From the NCBI GenBank assembly GCA_018818145.1, contig JAHIST010000006.1, forward strand, positions 1-38,261: a stretch of DNA of 38,261 nt, given 5' to 3'. This DNA comes from Patescibacteria group bacterium. GTDB taxonomy: Bacteria; Patescibacteriota; Minisyncoccia; Portnoybacterales; GWB1-42-6. The translations under genes and the position numbers were made by a program. Under the pieces are notes generated by a model, which saw nothing but the letters and a program-made list of their open reading frames with translations, searched no databases and had not been told where the DNA came from. This document shows positions 30,431-37,372 of this stretch, one piece after another (within the stretch, counting starts at the first letter, position 1; each line of letters begins with the position of its first letter).

Positions 30431-30475
30431 CTTCTTCTCCACCCCGCGATAAAAATGCGACTTTTATTATTATAT

Positions 30476-30520
30476 ATAAAAAAGCGCCCTTAATCAAGGG
30501 TTCTCAAAATTAAGACGCTA
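30476..30520 (-). terminator. Terminator after the HEPN-like gene
   Basis: On the minus strand AGCGTCTTAAT and ATTAAGGGCGCT arms enclose a short loop and are followed by TTTTTTATATA. Confidence 0.72.
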
Positions 30521-30532
30521 AAAACCTTTATT

Positions 30533-31057
30533 TTATAAATATTCCAGTTCCTTCAACGCCGCTTCGTAATTTTCAACCGCCTGCTCGGCTTGCTCATGGG
30601 CAATTTGAATGCTTGGCTCGTGGACTATCGCGTTGCGCAGACGGTGCGCTTCCCAGACTAAATTCACGCTTTTTAGCTCGTGCGGCTCAAATTGGCGCAG
30701 ACGCTCCCCCATATCTACGCCGGGCAGGCCCATTTGTTTCAAAATGCCATCAAAAATATTATCCGCTTCAATAATCGCCAGCTTCAAATTCGCTTCATCG
30801 CCTTTGCGCAGCCTTGTTTGAATTATCTGCCATTTTTTATCAACCTTGGCCCCGCCGTAAATAAACCTCCGCGCCTGCATCTGCTCTTTCAGCCACCAGG
30901 CGGCATCGGAACGCTTCAGTAAAACCGCGATCAAAAAAATAAAAAACAAAGAAACTCCGTAGCTGATAAGTTTCAAGGTTAAAACAGTCCCTCCAAATTC
31001 GGTAGTTGTGAAAAAATAATATATTTGGTCGTAGAGGTCGTAGAGAAAAGTTATCAT
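30533..31057 (-). CDS. Membrane-anchored protein with a HEPN-like R-x4-H motif
   Basis: The 174-residue protein has one transmembrane helix (about 27-47) and a helical cytoplasmic domain. Near its end it has RNAIVH (R141 to H146), the R-x4-H pattern of HEPN domains, some of which are RNases, followed by the AHEQAEQAVENYEAALKEL helix. No toxin or antitoxin partner is next to it. It lies downstream of gatA in the same strand block. A HEPN fold is a resemblance only; it may be a structural membrane protein. Confidence 0.6.
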   Translation of the reverse strand: MITFLYDLYDQIYYFFTTTEFGGTVLTLKLISYGVSLFFIFLIAVLLKRSDAAWWLKEQMQARRFIYGGAKVDKKWQIIQTRLRKGDEANLKLAIIEADNIFDGILKQMGLPGVDMGERLRQFEPHELKSVNLVWEAHRLRNAIVHEPSIQIAHEQAEQAVENYEAALKELEYL

Positions 31058-31061
31058 CCTT

Positions 31062-31131
31062 CTAAGCGACCCGAATGACGCGAATTACCACTCGAATGAC
31101 CCTAATTCGGGTAATTCGGGTGAATTCGTAA
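31062..31131. repeat. AATTCGGGT word repeat upstream of the HEPN-like gene
   Basis: The words CCCGAATGA, GAATTACC, CCTAATTCGGGTAATTCGGG and GAATTCG alternate and pair as inverted repeats. The block reaches the gatA stop, so it touches the last codons of gatA. Confidence 0.65.
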
Positions 31132-32577
31132 TTAGGGTCGCCTTAATAATTCTTCACACATTCCTGCAACCTGAAAAATCAAATCTTCGGAAAAATGTTT
31201 CCCGATAATCTGCAGCCCGACCGGCAAATTACCAATTTTACCGCAAGATAGAGAGAGCGCCGGCACGCCGGCCAGGTTTATGGGCACGGTATAAATATCG
31301 GAAAGATACATCTTGATTGGATCATCCACTTTTTCGCCGATTTTGAAAGCGGGCGTGGGCGAGGTAGGTGTTAAAATTACATCAACCTGTTCAAACGCTT
31401 TTTGAAAATCCTGCAAAACTTTAGTCCGCACTTTTTGAGCTTTCAAATAATAGGCATCGTAGTAGCCAGCAGACAAAGTATAGGTGCCAAGCATTATCCG
31501 CCTTCTGGGCTCGGCGCCAAAATAATGCCCGCGCGTTTTTAAATAAACATCCAGTAAATCGCTTGTGGCAAATCGTTTATCGCTTATCGCAGAAGTTCCA
31601 TACTTAATACCATCGTAGCGCGCCAAATTTGCCGAAACTTCCGAGGGCATAATTATATAGTAGCACGCCAAAGCGTATTCCGTATGCGGCAGATTTATTT
31701 CTTTAACTTCTGCTCCAGCATCGGCCAATTTTTTTATAGCTTGCTTCACCAATTTTTCTACTTCAGGATCAATGCCTTGGCTGAAATATTCTTTAGGCAA
31801 ACCAATTTTTAAGTTTGTAGTTTGTAGTTTGTAGTTTGTAGTTTGGGGAAAATCTGCGCTGGTTGAATCTTTTAAGTCTTTACCTTTAATCACATCAAAC
31901 ACTTTCTTACAATCCGCGACATTTTTGGCGAACGGCCCGATCTGGTCAAGCGAAGAAGCCATTGCCATTAAGCCATAGCGAGAAACTGCGCCATAGGTGG
32001 GTTTTAACCCCACAACGCCGCAAAAAGAAGCGGGCTGGCGGATTGAGCCACCGGTATCGGAGCCCAAAGAAAAAACACATTCTTCCGCTGCCACGGCTGC
32101 AGCCGAACCGCCCGAGGAGCCGCCCGGAACTCGTTGCAAATCCCGCGGATTACGAGTTGGGCCAAAAGCCGAATTTTCGGTTGAAGAACCCATGGCAAAT
32201 TCATCCATATTGGTCTTGCCCAAAAATATCGCGCCGGCTTTTTTTAATTTCTGAATTACCGTAGCGTCATAAGGCGCAATGTAATTTTCCAAAATCTTTG
32301 AGCCGGCAGTGCATTTTATGCCCTCCAGCAAAATTATGTCTTTGATGGCGCAGGGAATTCCCGCCAAATCCCCTATTTCTTCTCCAGCTGCGATTTTTTC
32401 ATCAATTTTTTCCGCCTGCGCTAAAGCCAAATCATCTGTCACAGTCAAATAAGCATGCATATCTTTTTCACGCTTTTCAATCTGCGCCAAAAACACTTCG
32501 GTCAGTTCAGTCGCCGAAAATTCTTTATTTTTTAACCCCTGCTTGGCCTGGGTAATTGTTAATTTAGTTAAGTCCAT
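31132..32577 (-). CDS. gatA: Asp-tRNA(Asn)/Glu-tRNA(Gln) amidotransferase subunit A
   Basis: GatA releases ammonia from glutamine for the GatCAB transamidation. The 481-residue protein has the amidase Ser-cisSer-Lys triad: K79 (CAIKDII), S154 (PGGSSGGSAAAVA) and S178 (SDTGGSIRQPA), the same numbering as reported for the S. aureus enzyme. The pathway implies that the organism makes Gln-tRNA or Asn-tRNA indirectly. Between SADFPQ and IGLPKEYF it has about 10 residues (TTNYKLQTTNLK) encoded by a 7-mer tandem repeat. gatC lies 124 bp upstream and gatB is encoded 15 kb away. Confidence 0.97.
   Translation of the reverse strand: MDLTKLTITQAKQGLKNKEFSATELTEVFLAQIEKREKDMHAYLTVTDDLALAQAEKIDEKIAAGEEIGDLAGIPCAIKDIILLEGIKCTAGSKILENYIAPYDATVIQKLKKAGAIFLGKTNMDEFAMGSSTENSAFGPTRNPRDLQRVPGGSSGGSAAAVAAEECVFSLGSDTGGSIRQPASFCGVVGLKPTYGAVSRYGLMAMASSLDQIGPFAKNVADCKKVFDVIKGKDLKDSTSADFPQTTNYKLQTTNLKIGLPKEYFSQGIDPEVEKLVKQAIKKLADAGAEVKEINLPHTEYALACYYIIMPSEVSANLARYDGIKYGTSAISDKRFATSDLLDVYLKTRGHYFGAEPRRRIMLGTYTLSAGYYDAYYLKAQKVRTKVLQDFQKAFEQVDVILTPTSPTPAFKIGEKVDDPIKMYLSDIYTVPINLAGVPALSLSCGKIGNLPVGLQIIGKHFSEDLIFQVAGMCEELLRRP
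31814..31841. repeat. Four TTTGTAG tandem units inside gatA
   Basis: Four exact TTTGTAG copies run from 31814 to 31841. Because 7 is not a multiple of 3, any gain or loss of one unit would shift the gatA frame. Confidence 0.9.
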
Positions 32578-32701
32578 AAATAATCTTTATTTTCTGCGTC
32601 GTTCCGCGAGAAATGATGAATAGCTAATAAGCGTTTTATCTCTGAACCACGCGGAACTTTGCGCGGAACAACGCGGAAATAGATTCTGCGGAGTTCCGCG
32701 G
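32578..32701. repeat. GTTCCGCG / CGCGGAAC repeats between gatC and gatA
   Basis: Variants of CCACGCGGAAC, GCGCGGAAC and TTCTGCGTCGTTCCGCG fill the gap. The family recurs at 37135-37222 (inside a pseudopilin gene), 37258-37372 and 37950-37998. No gene is seen. Confidence 0.72.
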
Positions 32702-32983
32702 TTATTCAAATACCGCCTTCACCTTAATAAAGCCTTTCTTAGTTTCCGGCGCATTGGCTAAAATTTGCCCGCGCGTCTTTTCGTCTTGTTTTTCCGATTC
32801 GTCGACCCGCATCACATTTTGTTGTCCGGTCGCCTGCGCCGTCGGCTCCACATTTTGGGTATCCACTTCTTTTAATTTTTCCACGAACGCCAAAATCGCC
32901 GCCAACTCTTTGGTAAACTTTTTTTCCTCCTCGGTAGACAAACCTAGTCGGGCTAATTTTGCGATATGATTGACGTCAAACAT
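32702..32983 (-). CDS. gatC: Asp-tRNA(Asn)/Glu-tRNA(Gln) amidotransferase subunit C
   Basis: GatC is the small belt subunit that stabilises GatA-GatB. The 93-residue protein starts with VNHIAKLARLGLSTEEEKKF, the family signature, followed by FVEKLKEVDTQNVEP and a C-terminus FIKVKAVFE typical of GatC. It lies upstream of gatA on the same strand. Confidence 0.94.
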   Translation of the reverse strand: MFDVNHIAKLARLGLSTEEEKKFTKELAAILAFVEKLKEVDTQNVEPTAQATGQQNVMRVDESEKQDEKTRGQILANAPETKKGFIKVKAVFE

Positions 32984-33094
32984 AAAGAATTTTAAATTTC
33001 TAATTTTAAATTTTAAATCAAATTCTAATTTCTTAATTTTAAAACATTAAATCATTAAAAATTCATTCGAAATTTGAATTTCAAAATTCAGAAT
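32984..33094. repeat. AT-rich word-repeat spacer between ligA and gatC
   Basis: Words such as TTTTAAATTTCTAATTTTAAA and AAATTTGAATTTCAAAATTC alternate, partly palindromic. No gene or clear promoter is visible. Confidence 0.65.
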
Positions 33095-35149
33095 TTATTT
33101 TATTAGATTAAGAAACTCCTCTTCTCCTATTATTTTAACACCCAAATCCCTCGCTTTATCATACTTTGACCCCGGCTCCGCGCCTGCCACCACCAAGTCG
33201 GTTTTAGCCGAAACAGAAGAGGAAACATCGCCGCCTCGCTCCCGTATCAATTGCTTGGCCTGCTCGCGGGACAAGCTTTCCAGCTCACCGGTTAAAACAA
33301 TGGTTAGGCCTTTAAGCGTCTGATTTTTCTTTTTAATTTTCGGATTGATAATTTTAACCGCTTTAAGCAGGCGAGCCAAGAGTTTTTGATTTTTGGCGCT
33401 GGTAAACCACTCATAAATACTTTTGGCAACAACCTCGCCGATATTGGCAATTGAGCTTAACTCATTTATACTTGCTTGCGCCAATTTATGAATGCCGCCA
33501 AAATGATTGGCTAAATCTACTGCCGTTTCCTCGCCCACGTGCAAAATGCCAAGCGCGTTGATAAATTTTGTCAGCGGAACTTCACGGCTTTTATCAATCG
33601 CTTCAATCAAATTTTGGGTTGCTTTTTCCGCAAAGCGTTCCAGCGGCACCAAATCCCCTTCTGCCAAATCATAGATGTCCGCTGGATCGCGCACCAGGCC
33701 TTCCCTCATCAGCTGATCAATGATTTTCCCGCCCAAGCCCTCAATATCCATCGCGCCTTTGGAAACAAAATGAATCAGATTGCGGCGGCTCACGGCAAAG
33801 CAATTTTTATTGGCGCAACGGTGCGCCACTTCACCCTCGGCCCTTACCACGCGACCGCCGCACATCGGACAGGTTTTTGGCATCTGAAACTTTTTTTCTT
33901 TGCCGGTGCGGAGTTTGGGCAAAACTTTAATGATGTCGGGAATCACATCGCCGGCTCGCCGGACGATCACCGTATCGCCAATTTTCAAATTCAGCCGCCT
34001 GATTTCATCTTCGTTATGAAGCGTGGCGCGCGCCACCGTAACGCCGCCGACATTAACCGGTTCTAAAACAGCTACCGGCGTCAGGATGCCGGTCCGGCCG
34101 ACCTGCAAAATTATATCTTCAACAATAGTTGTTGCCTCTTTGCCGGAAAATTTGTAAGCCTGCATCCAGCGGGGCGCCTTGCCCACCACGCCCAATTTTT
34201 TATGGAGATTGAGATTATTTACAACTACCACCACCCCATCGCACTCAAAAGGCAGATTTTCTCGCTGCCTCACCCAGCGCTCATGAAATTTCATGACGGC
34301 TGACAAATCTTTGCTATATTGGTTTTGGAAAATAGTTTTAAAACCAATGGCTTTGGCAATTTTATGCTCTTGCCCATGAGTCTCCTGCCCCAAATCAGAA
34401 ATCAATGCATACACATAAAAATCAAGTTGGCGCTCGGCGGTTATTTTGGAATCAAGCTGACGGATTGAGCCGGCCGCGCCGTTCCGAGGGTTAGCCAGAA
34501 GCGGCTTGCCTTCTTTTTTATACTGCCGGTTAAGCGCCTCAAAAACTTTTTTGGTCATTACCGCCTCGCCCCGTATTTCAACCTTGCCGCTCTTAACTGC
34601 CGCCAAAATTTTTTTAATCTGCCCCGTGCCAAAACCTTCTTTTTCCAGTTCCGCTTCGGTCGGCAGGCGCAGACGCAAAGGAATAGATTGAATTGTTTTT
34701 AAATTCTGCGTCACGTCCTCCCCTGTTTTGCCGTCGCCCCGCGTGGCGCCGCGCGTAAAAACTCCATTTTCATAAATTAAAGAAGCGGCCAAACCATCCA
34801 GTTTTAATTCACAAAAATAATCCAGCTTGGCGTTTGGAACTAATTTTTGAATCCGCTCCTGCCAGGCCTTAATTTCTTCTTCGCCAAAAGCGTCGTTTAG
34901 CGAAAGCATCGGCACGACATGTTCAACTTTTTTGAATTCGTCCAACGGCTCCCCGCCCACCCGCTGGGTCGGTGAATCGGATGTAATTAAATCAGGGTGT
35001 TTTAACTCCAACTCTTCCAGCTCATTTTTAAGCGTATCAAAAGCCGCGTCGGAAATATCCAATTTATCCAAAACGTGATACATGTAACGATGGCTGTTTA
35101 TTTCCTCTTTGAGTTTTTCAATCCGCTGTTTGGCCTCTGCTTTATTCAT
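33095..35149 (-). CDS. ligA: NAD+-dependent DNA ligase
   Basis: Seals nicks in replication and repair. The 684-residue protein has the usual domains: Ia, the adenylation domain with the active-site lysine in CELKLDGLAASL (K116), the OB fold, the four-cysteine zinc finger (CPMCGG, then HRCANKNC, near 420-445), helix-hairpin-helix repeats (ALGILHVGEETAVDL, IANIGEVVAKSI) and a C-terminal BRCT domain (about 605-684). Nothing appears inserted or missing. A promoter with good -35 and -10 boxes lies directly upstream. Confidence 0.97.
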   Translation of the reverse strand: MNKAEAKQRIEKLKEEINSHRYMYHVLDKLDISDAAFDTLKNELEELELKHPDLITSDSPTQRVGGEPLDEFKKVEHVVPMLSLNDAFGEEEIKAWQERIQKLVPNAKLDYFCELKLDGLAASLIYENGVFTRGATRGDGKTGEDVTQNLKTIQSIPLRLRLPTEAELEKEGFGTGQIKKILAAVKSGKVEIRGEAVMTKKVFEALNRQYKKEGKPLLANPRNGAAGSIRQLDSKITAERQLDFYVYALISDLGQETHGQEHKIAKAIGFKTIFQNQYSKDLSAVMKFHERWVRQRENLPFECDGVVVVVNNLNLHKKLGVVGKAPRWMQAYKFSGKEATTIVEDIILQVGRTGILTPVAVLEPVNVGGVTVARATLHNEDEIRRLNLKIGDTVIVRRAGDVIPDIIKVLPKLRTGKEKKFQMPKTCPMCGGRVVRAEGEVAHRCANKNCFAVSRRNLIHFVSKGAMDIEGLGGKIIDQLMREGLVRDPADIYDLAEGDLVPLERFAEKATQNLIEAIDKSREVPLTKFINALGILHVGEETAVDLANHFGGIHKLAQASINELSSIANIGEVVAKSIYEWFTSAKNQKLLARLLKAVKIINPKIKKKNQTLKGLTIVLTGELESLSREQAKQLIRERGGDVSSSVSAKTDLVVAGAEPGSKYDKARDLGVKIIGEEEFLNLIK

Positions 35150-35168
35150 AGCTTATTTTTGCACCTTT

Positions 35169-35197
35169 ATTATATATAAAAAAAAGGTGGCTGACAA
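35169..35197 (-). promoter_or_regulatory. Promoter of ligA
   Basis: On the minus strand TTGTCA (35197-35192) and TATAAT (35174-35169) are 17 nt apart, with the ligA ATG at 35149. The transcript would have a leader of only a few nucleotides. The -35 region overlaps the terminator of the pilin block. Confidence 0.72.
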
Positions 35198-35224
35198 CAA
35201 AAAACCGCCCAAAAGCGGCTTTTT
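35198..35224 (-). terminator. Terminator of the pseudopilin block
   Basis: On the minus strand GCCGC and GCGG arms with a TTTTGG loop are followed by TTTTTTG, 30 nt after the stop of the last pseudopilin gene. Confidence 0.8.
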
Positions 35225-35253
35225 AGTTCGCACTAAATCCAAAGTTTAGTTTT

Positions 35254-35631
35254 CTACCAATCTACTTGTATTTTCCGCTTTGTCTGGGAAAAAATACCGC
35301 TTGACTGAATTTGTTGATTGGTGATTCTTGTGGCAGAAACAGCAGCGCCGTTGCTTAAAGAATAATTAACCGTGCCGCCCACATTAGCGCATCCGCCCGA
35401 GGTTTTTCTGGCTTCGTACAAACACTGTTCCGCTCCGGCGTCGGCCGCATAAAACGCGGGGATGGAATTAGCGATTCCCCGGGACATTTTTATTTCAAAA
35501 AGCATAATGCTGGCCACGACCAAAGCAATCAAAAATATAATCATCATCACAAAAAAGGACATCAAAATAGCTGCGGCCCCGCGCTGGCAATTGAAAATTG
35601 AAAATTGAAAATTGAAAATTTTATGGTGCAT
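35254..35631 (-). CDS. PilX-like type IV pilus minor protein
   Basis: Minor pilin assembly protein by position and layout. From the ATG at 35631 it has 125 residues and overlaps the upstream gene by 11 bp, so translation is coupled. The membrane helix (about 20-45: GAAAILMSFFVMMIIFLIALVVASIMLF) is followed by a Cys-containing domain with YAADAGAEQCLYEA, characteristic of PilX-like proteins. Residues 3-17 before the helix (KIFNFQFSIFNCQ) are translated from a low-complexity AATTTTC word repeat, so the N-terminus is unusual. Confidence 0.75.
   Translation of the reverse strand: MHHKIFNFQFSIFNCQRGAAAILMSFFVMMIIFLIALVVASIMLFEIKMSRGIANSIPAFYAADAGAEQCLYEARKTSGGCANVGGTVNYSLSNGAAVSATRITNQQIQSSGIFSQTKRKIQVDW
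35588..35621. repeat. TTGAAAA word repeat encoding the pilin N-terminus
   Basis: Four consecutive copies of about TTGAAAATTG lie at the start of the PilX-like gene and are translated in frame. The same word fills the dnaE upstream spacer at 1038-1158. Confidence 0.8.
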
Positions 35632-36181
35632 ATTGCCTTGAAGAAATAGTTGTCTGTAAATTAACTTGTACTTGCTGCGTAAGAATCGTTGTTTTATTTT
35701 TAACATTCATCGTCACTGTCACTCTGGCTTGCTCCGTAGCAGCTATATTAATCCAAAAAGAACCGGTTATTTCCACTTCATCTGGCGTCAATTCTACCGG
35801 AAGTACGCCTACTGTGCAGCCGGCCCCACTCGTGACCTCTCGCGTTACGACCGTACCAGAAAAGGCATATGTGACATAGCAATCTTTTGAGTTTTTAATG
35901 TTAATAGAGGCCGAGGGGCCGCCGGCGCCGGTGAGAACATCACTCATCCTGATTTCCTTGCTCATTGATTCCAAAACGAAACGTGCTGCATCCAGGGCGT
36001 TTTGCCGGCCAAAAAGCCGCTTAACCCCCCCCATACCGGCCGAGAAAATTTGCGCAACAACAACAATAACAATCAAAAAAATAGCCATAGCGATTAGAAT
36101 TTCAAGCAAAGTAAACCCGGACCGCACAGAGCCGGATGTGGGGCTACACGAAGCTTCTTTATTTTTTTCTGGTAGCGTCAT
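35621..36181 (-). CDS. Pseudopilin, PilW-like
   Basis: The protein carries a prepilin signal: positively charged leader ending SVRSG, then FTLLEILIAMAIFLIVIVVVAQIF, with Glu at +5 after the Gly-Phe cleavage site. From the ATG at 36181 it has 186 residues; an AGGAG is 11 nt upstream. The mature domain has one Cys pair. It probably belongs to a type IV pilus or pseudopilus of minor pilins, processed by a PilD-type peptidase not seen here. The 4-helix-bundle gene interrupts the operon upstream. Confidence 0.8.
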   Translation of the reverse strand: MTLPEKNKEASCSPTSGSVRSGFTLLEILIAMAIFLIVIVVVAQIFSAGMGGVKRLFGRQNALDAARFVLESMSKEIRMSDVLTGAGGPSASINIKNSKDCYVTYAFSGTVVTREVTSGAGCTVGVLPVELTPDEVEITGSFWINIAATEQARVTVTMNVKNKTTILTQQVQVNLQTTISSRQYAP

Positions 36182-36209
36182 AGATTTTTTCACTCCTATG
36201 TAACAAAAA

Positions 36210-36623
36210 ACATAAAACATGTAACAGATTATTTATTTTCTAAATTTTTAATTGTTTTCCATAACATCGCGCCTATCTCCTCGGCCAAGTTTATGGCTTT
36301 TTGATAAATTATCATTTCCATATATTCTTCTTTCAAAGAAAAGTATAAAAGATATTTGCATTCCTTCAATGAACCGTAAGAAATTTCCAAAAAATTTAGT
36401 AAAACTAATTTCTTTCTGCGCGCATAACCTTCAATATAATTTAAAATTACAGACAAGGCCGCACGTCTTAGCTGAGAGACTACGCCATATAATTCCTCTC
36501 TGGGAAATCGCTTGGTTATTTGATAAATTAAATGAACAAACTCATCCATCTTTAGTTTTAAATTATCGTGAAAAGGTCTTTTTTCCATCCTTCTGTTTTC
36601 TGTTCTGTTATATGTTATATGTT
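36210..36623. mobile_element. Four-helix-bundle cassette bounded by inverted repeats
   Basis: ACATAAAACATGTAACAG (36210-36227) and CTGTTATATGTTATATGT (36605-36622) are inverted repeats matching in 16 of 18 positions. They directly enclose a single 119-residue gene (36229-36588) within a row of pseudopilin genes. This suggests an inserted cassette. Confidence 0.5.
36229..36588 (-). CDS. Four-helix-bundle protein (23S rRNA intervening-sequence type)
   Basis: The 119-residue, Lys/Glu-rich, all-helical protein matches the bVIP/S23 family pattern: FVHLIYQITKRFPREELYG, then QLRRAALSVILNYIEGYAR, then LEISYGSLKECKYLL and a final amphipathic helix. Such proteins occur in 23S rRNA intervening sequences, and the Avd protein of diversity-generating retroelements has the same fold. 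Neither rRNA nor a reverse transcriptase is present in this window. It interrupts the pseudopilin operon, so it probably is an inserted gene of unknown function. Confidence 0.82.
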   Translation of the reverse strand: MEKRPFHDNLKLKMDEFVHLIYQITKRFPREELYGVVSQLRRAALSVILNYIEGYARRKKLVLLNFLEISYGSLKECKYLLYFSLKEEYMEMIIYQKAINLAEEIGAMLWKTIKNLENK

Positions 36624-36648
36624 ATATGTTATATGTTATATGTTATAT
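36607..36648. repeat. Six GTTATAT tandem units
   Basis: A 42-bp block of exactly six 7-nt units lies between the PilV-like stop and the four-helix-bundle start. It overlaps the right inverted repeat of the cassette and is likely variable in copy number. Confidence 0.93.
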
Positions 36649-36654
36649 GGTCTT

Positions 36655-37257
36655 TCATCTCCAATTCCAAAACATATCCTCAACTATGATGCTCTGGGTC
36701 TGGTTACGATCGCTCCAGGTCACGCGAGAGACAACTCTTAGCTGATTGTCGGAAAATTTGGTTAAAATAATTTCCCGCTTAAAGGGAGTATCAGCTCCGG
36801 AATCATAGCTATAAAGACCCGTCCCCGCGTCAAATTTTAAAAAATTATTCTGGAGAGCGCCAAAACTATTGCTATTGTACTGCACAGAATAACTATTAGT
36901 CCCGGCCGGAATGCCTGCATGCCAAACATCCCAAGTTCCCAGGTCTATCACAAAAGCAACATCTCTCATATTTTTGACAACTTCAATCCCCTCTTGCGCT
37001 AAATTAGCGGCAATCAGGCGCTGGGCGCTGCTGTTGCCGGCATAGGTGCTCCGGCTAACCAATAAAAGCGCGACCACCAGGCCCATAATAATAATAAAAA
37101 TAGCCACCATTACTTCCAGCAGGCTAAAGCCTGCAGCGCGGAACCACGCGGAATTCACCCCGTTAGATGAACGAGCTCTATAAGCTCTATCTATCGGGGT
37201 AAGCGCGGAACCACGCGGAATTTCTGTAGCATCTTTTTTAATGTGTCTCAAAAACAT
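36655..37257 (-). CDS. Pseudopilin, PilV-like, with a repeat-derived leader
   Basis: Type IV pilin-like protein: FSLLEVMVAIFIIIMGLVVALLL begins at residue 44 after Gly43, with Glu at +5. The mature domain of about 157 residues has the LAQEGIEVVKNMRD block typical of PilV-like minor pilins. From the ATG at 37257 the leader is 43 residues, much longer than the usual 6-25, and most of it is translated from palindromic repeats (37135-37222). A GTG at 37158 inside the repeats would give a 10-residue leader, so the start is open. Confidence 0.78.
   Translation of the reverse strand: MFLRHIKKDATEIPRGSALTPIDRAYRARSSNGVNSAWFRAAGFSLLEVMVAIFIIIMGLVVALLLVSRSTYAGNSSAQRLIAANLAQEGIEVVKNMRDVAFVIDLGTWDVWHAGIPAGTNSYSVQYNSNSFGALQNNFLKFDAGTGLYSYDSGADTPFKREIILTKFSDNQLRVVSRVTWSDRNQTQSIIVEDMFWNWR
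37135..37222. repeat. Hairpin flanked by exact 21-bp direct repeats in a pseudopilin leader
   Basis: Two exact 21-bp copies starting AGCGCGGAACCACGCGGAAT (37135-37155 and 37202-37222) bracket an ACCCCGTTAGAT..ATCGGGGT hairpin (37157-37200). The hairpin family also occurs in gatB and in the T-box leader. All of it is open in the pilin reading frame. Confidence 0.88.
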
Positions 37258-37372
37258 TTTTGCTTCCGCGTAGTTCTGCGAGAGGAAATACGATAATTAA
37301 ACTTCCTGTCGCTAACTACGAAGAATTTTAAAAACGGTAACGGGCGGAAATGAGTTCTGCGTCGTTCCGCGG
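37258..37372. repeat. GTTCTGCG / TTCCGCG word-repeat spacer
   Basis: The gap between two pseudopilin genes holds more TTCCGCGTAGTTCTGCG and TTCTGCGTCGTTCCGCGG words and no gene. Confidence 0.65.

Larger units (their letters stand above)
30042..30452 (-). mobile_element. GIY-YIG cassette inserted in tRNA-fMet with a 23-bp direct repeat
   Basis: A 23-nt sequence including tRNA positions 1-19 is found exactly at 30042-30064 (in the intact tRNA) and 30430-30452. Between them are the GIY-YIG gene, a perfect 18-bp hairpin and a TCCCGATTTT element. TATCTCGG, the next part of the tRNA, also reappears at 30303-30310, beyond the palindromes. So the upstream copy is a longer tRNA 5' half (about 28 nt) that was later split by palindromes. 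The downstream copy restores a complete tRNA. Confidence 0.78.

Noticed and set aside
30297..30497. Extended N-terminus of the second GIY-YIG gene.
   Set aside because: It is built from hairpins and the tRNA duplicate; GIY-YIG proteins begin just before the first strand, at the ATG 30296.
30533..31057. HEPN toxin of a toxin-antitoxin pair.
   Set aside because: No adjacent antitoxin (MNT-type) gene, and the protein is membrane anchored; only the R-x4-H motif supports HEPN.
36229..36588. Avd of a diversity-generating retroelement.
   Set aside because: The fold family fits, but no reverse transcriptase, template repeat or variable repeat is present nearby.
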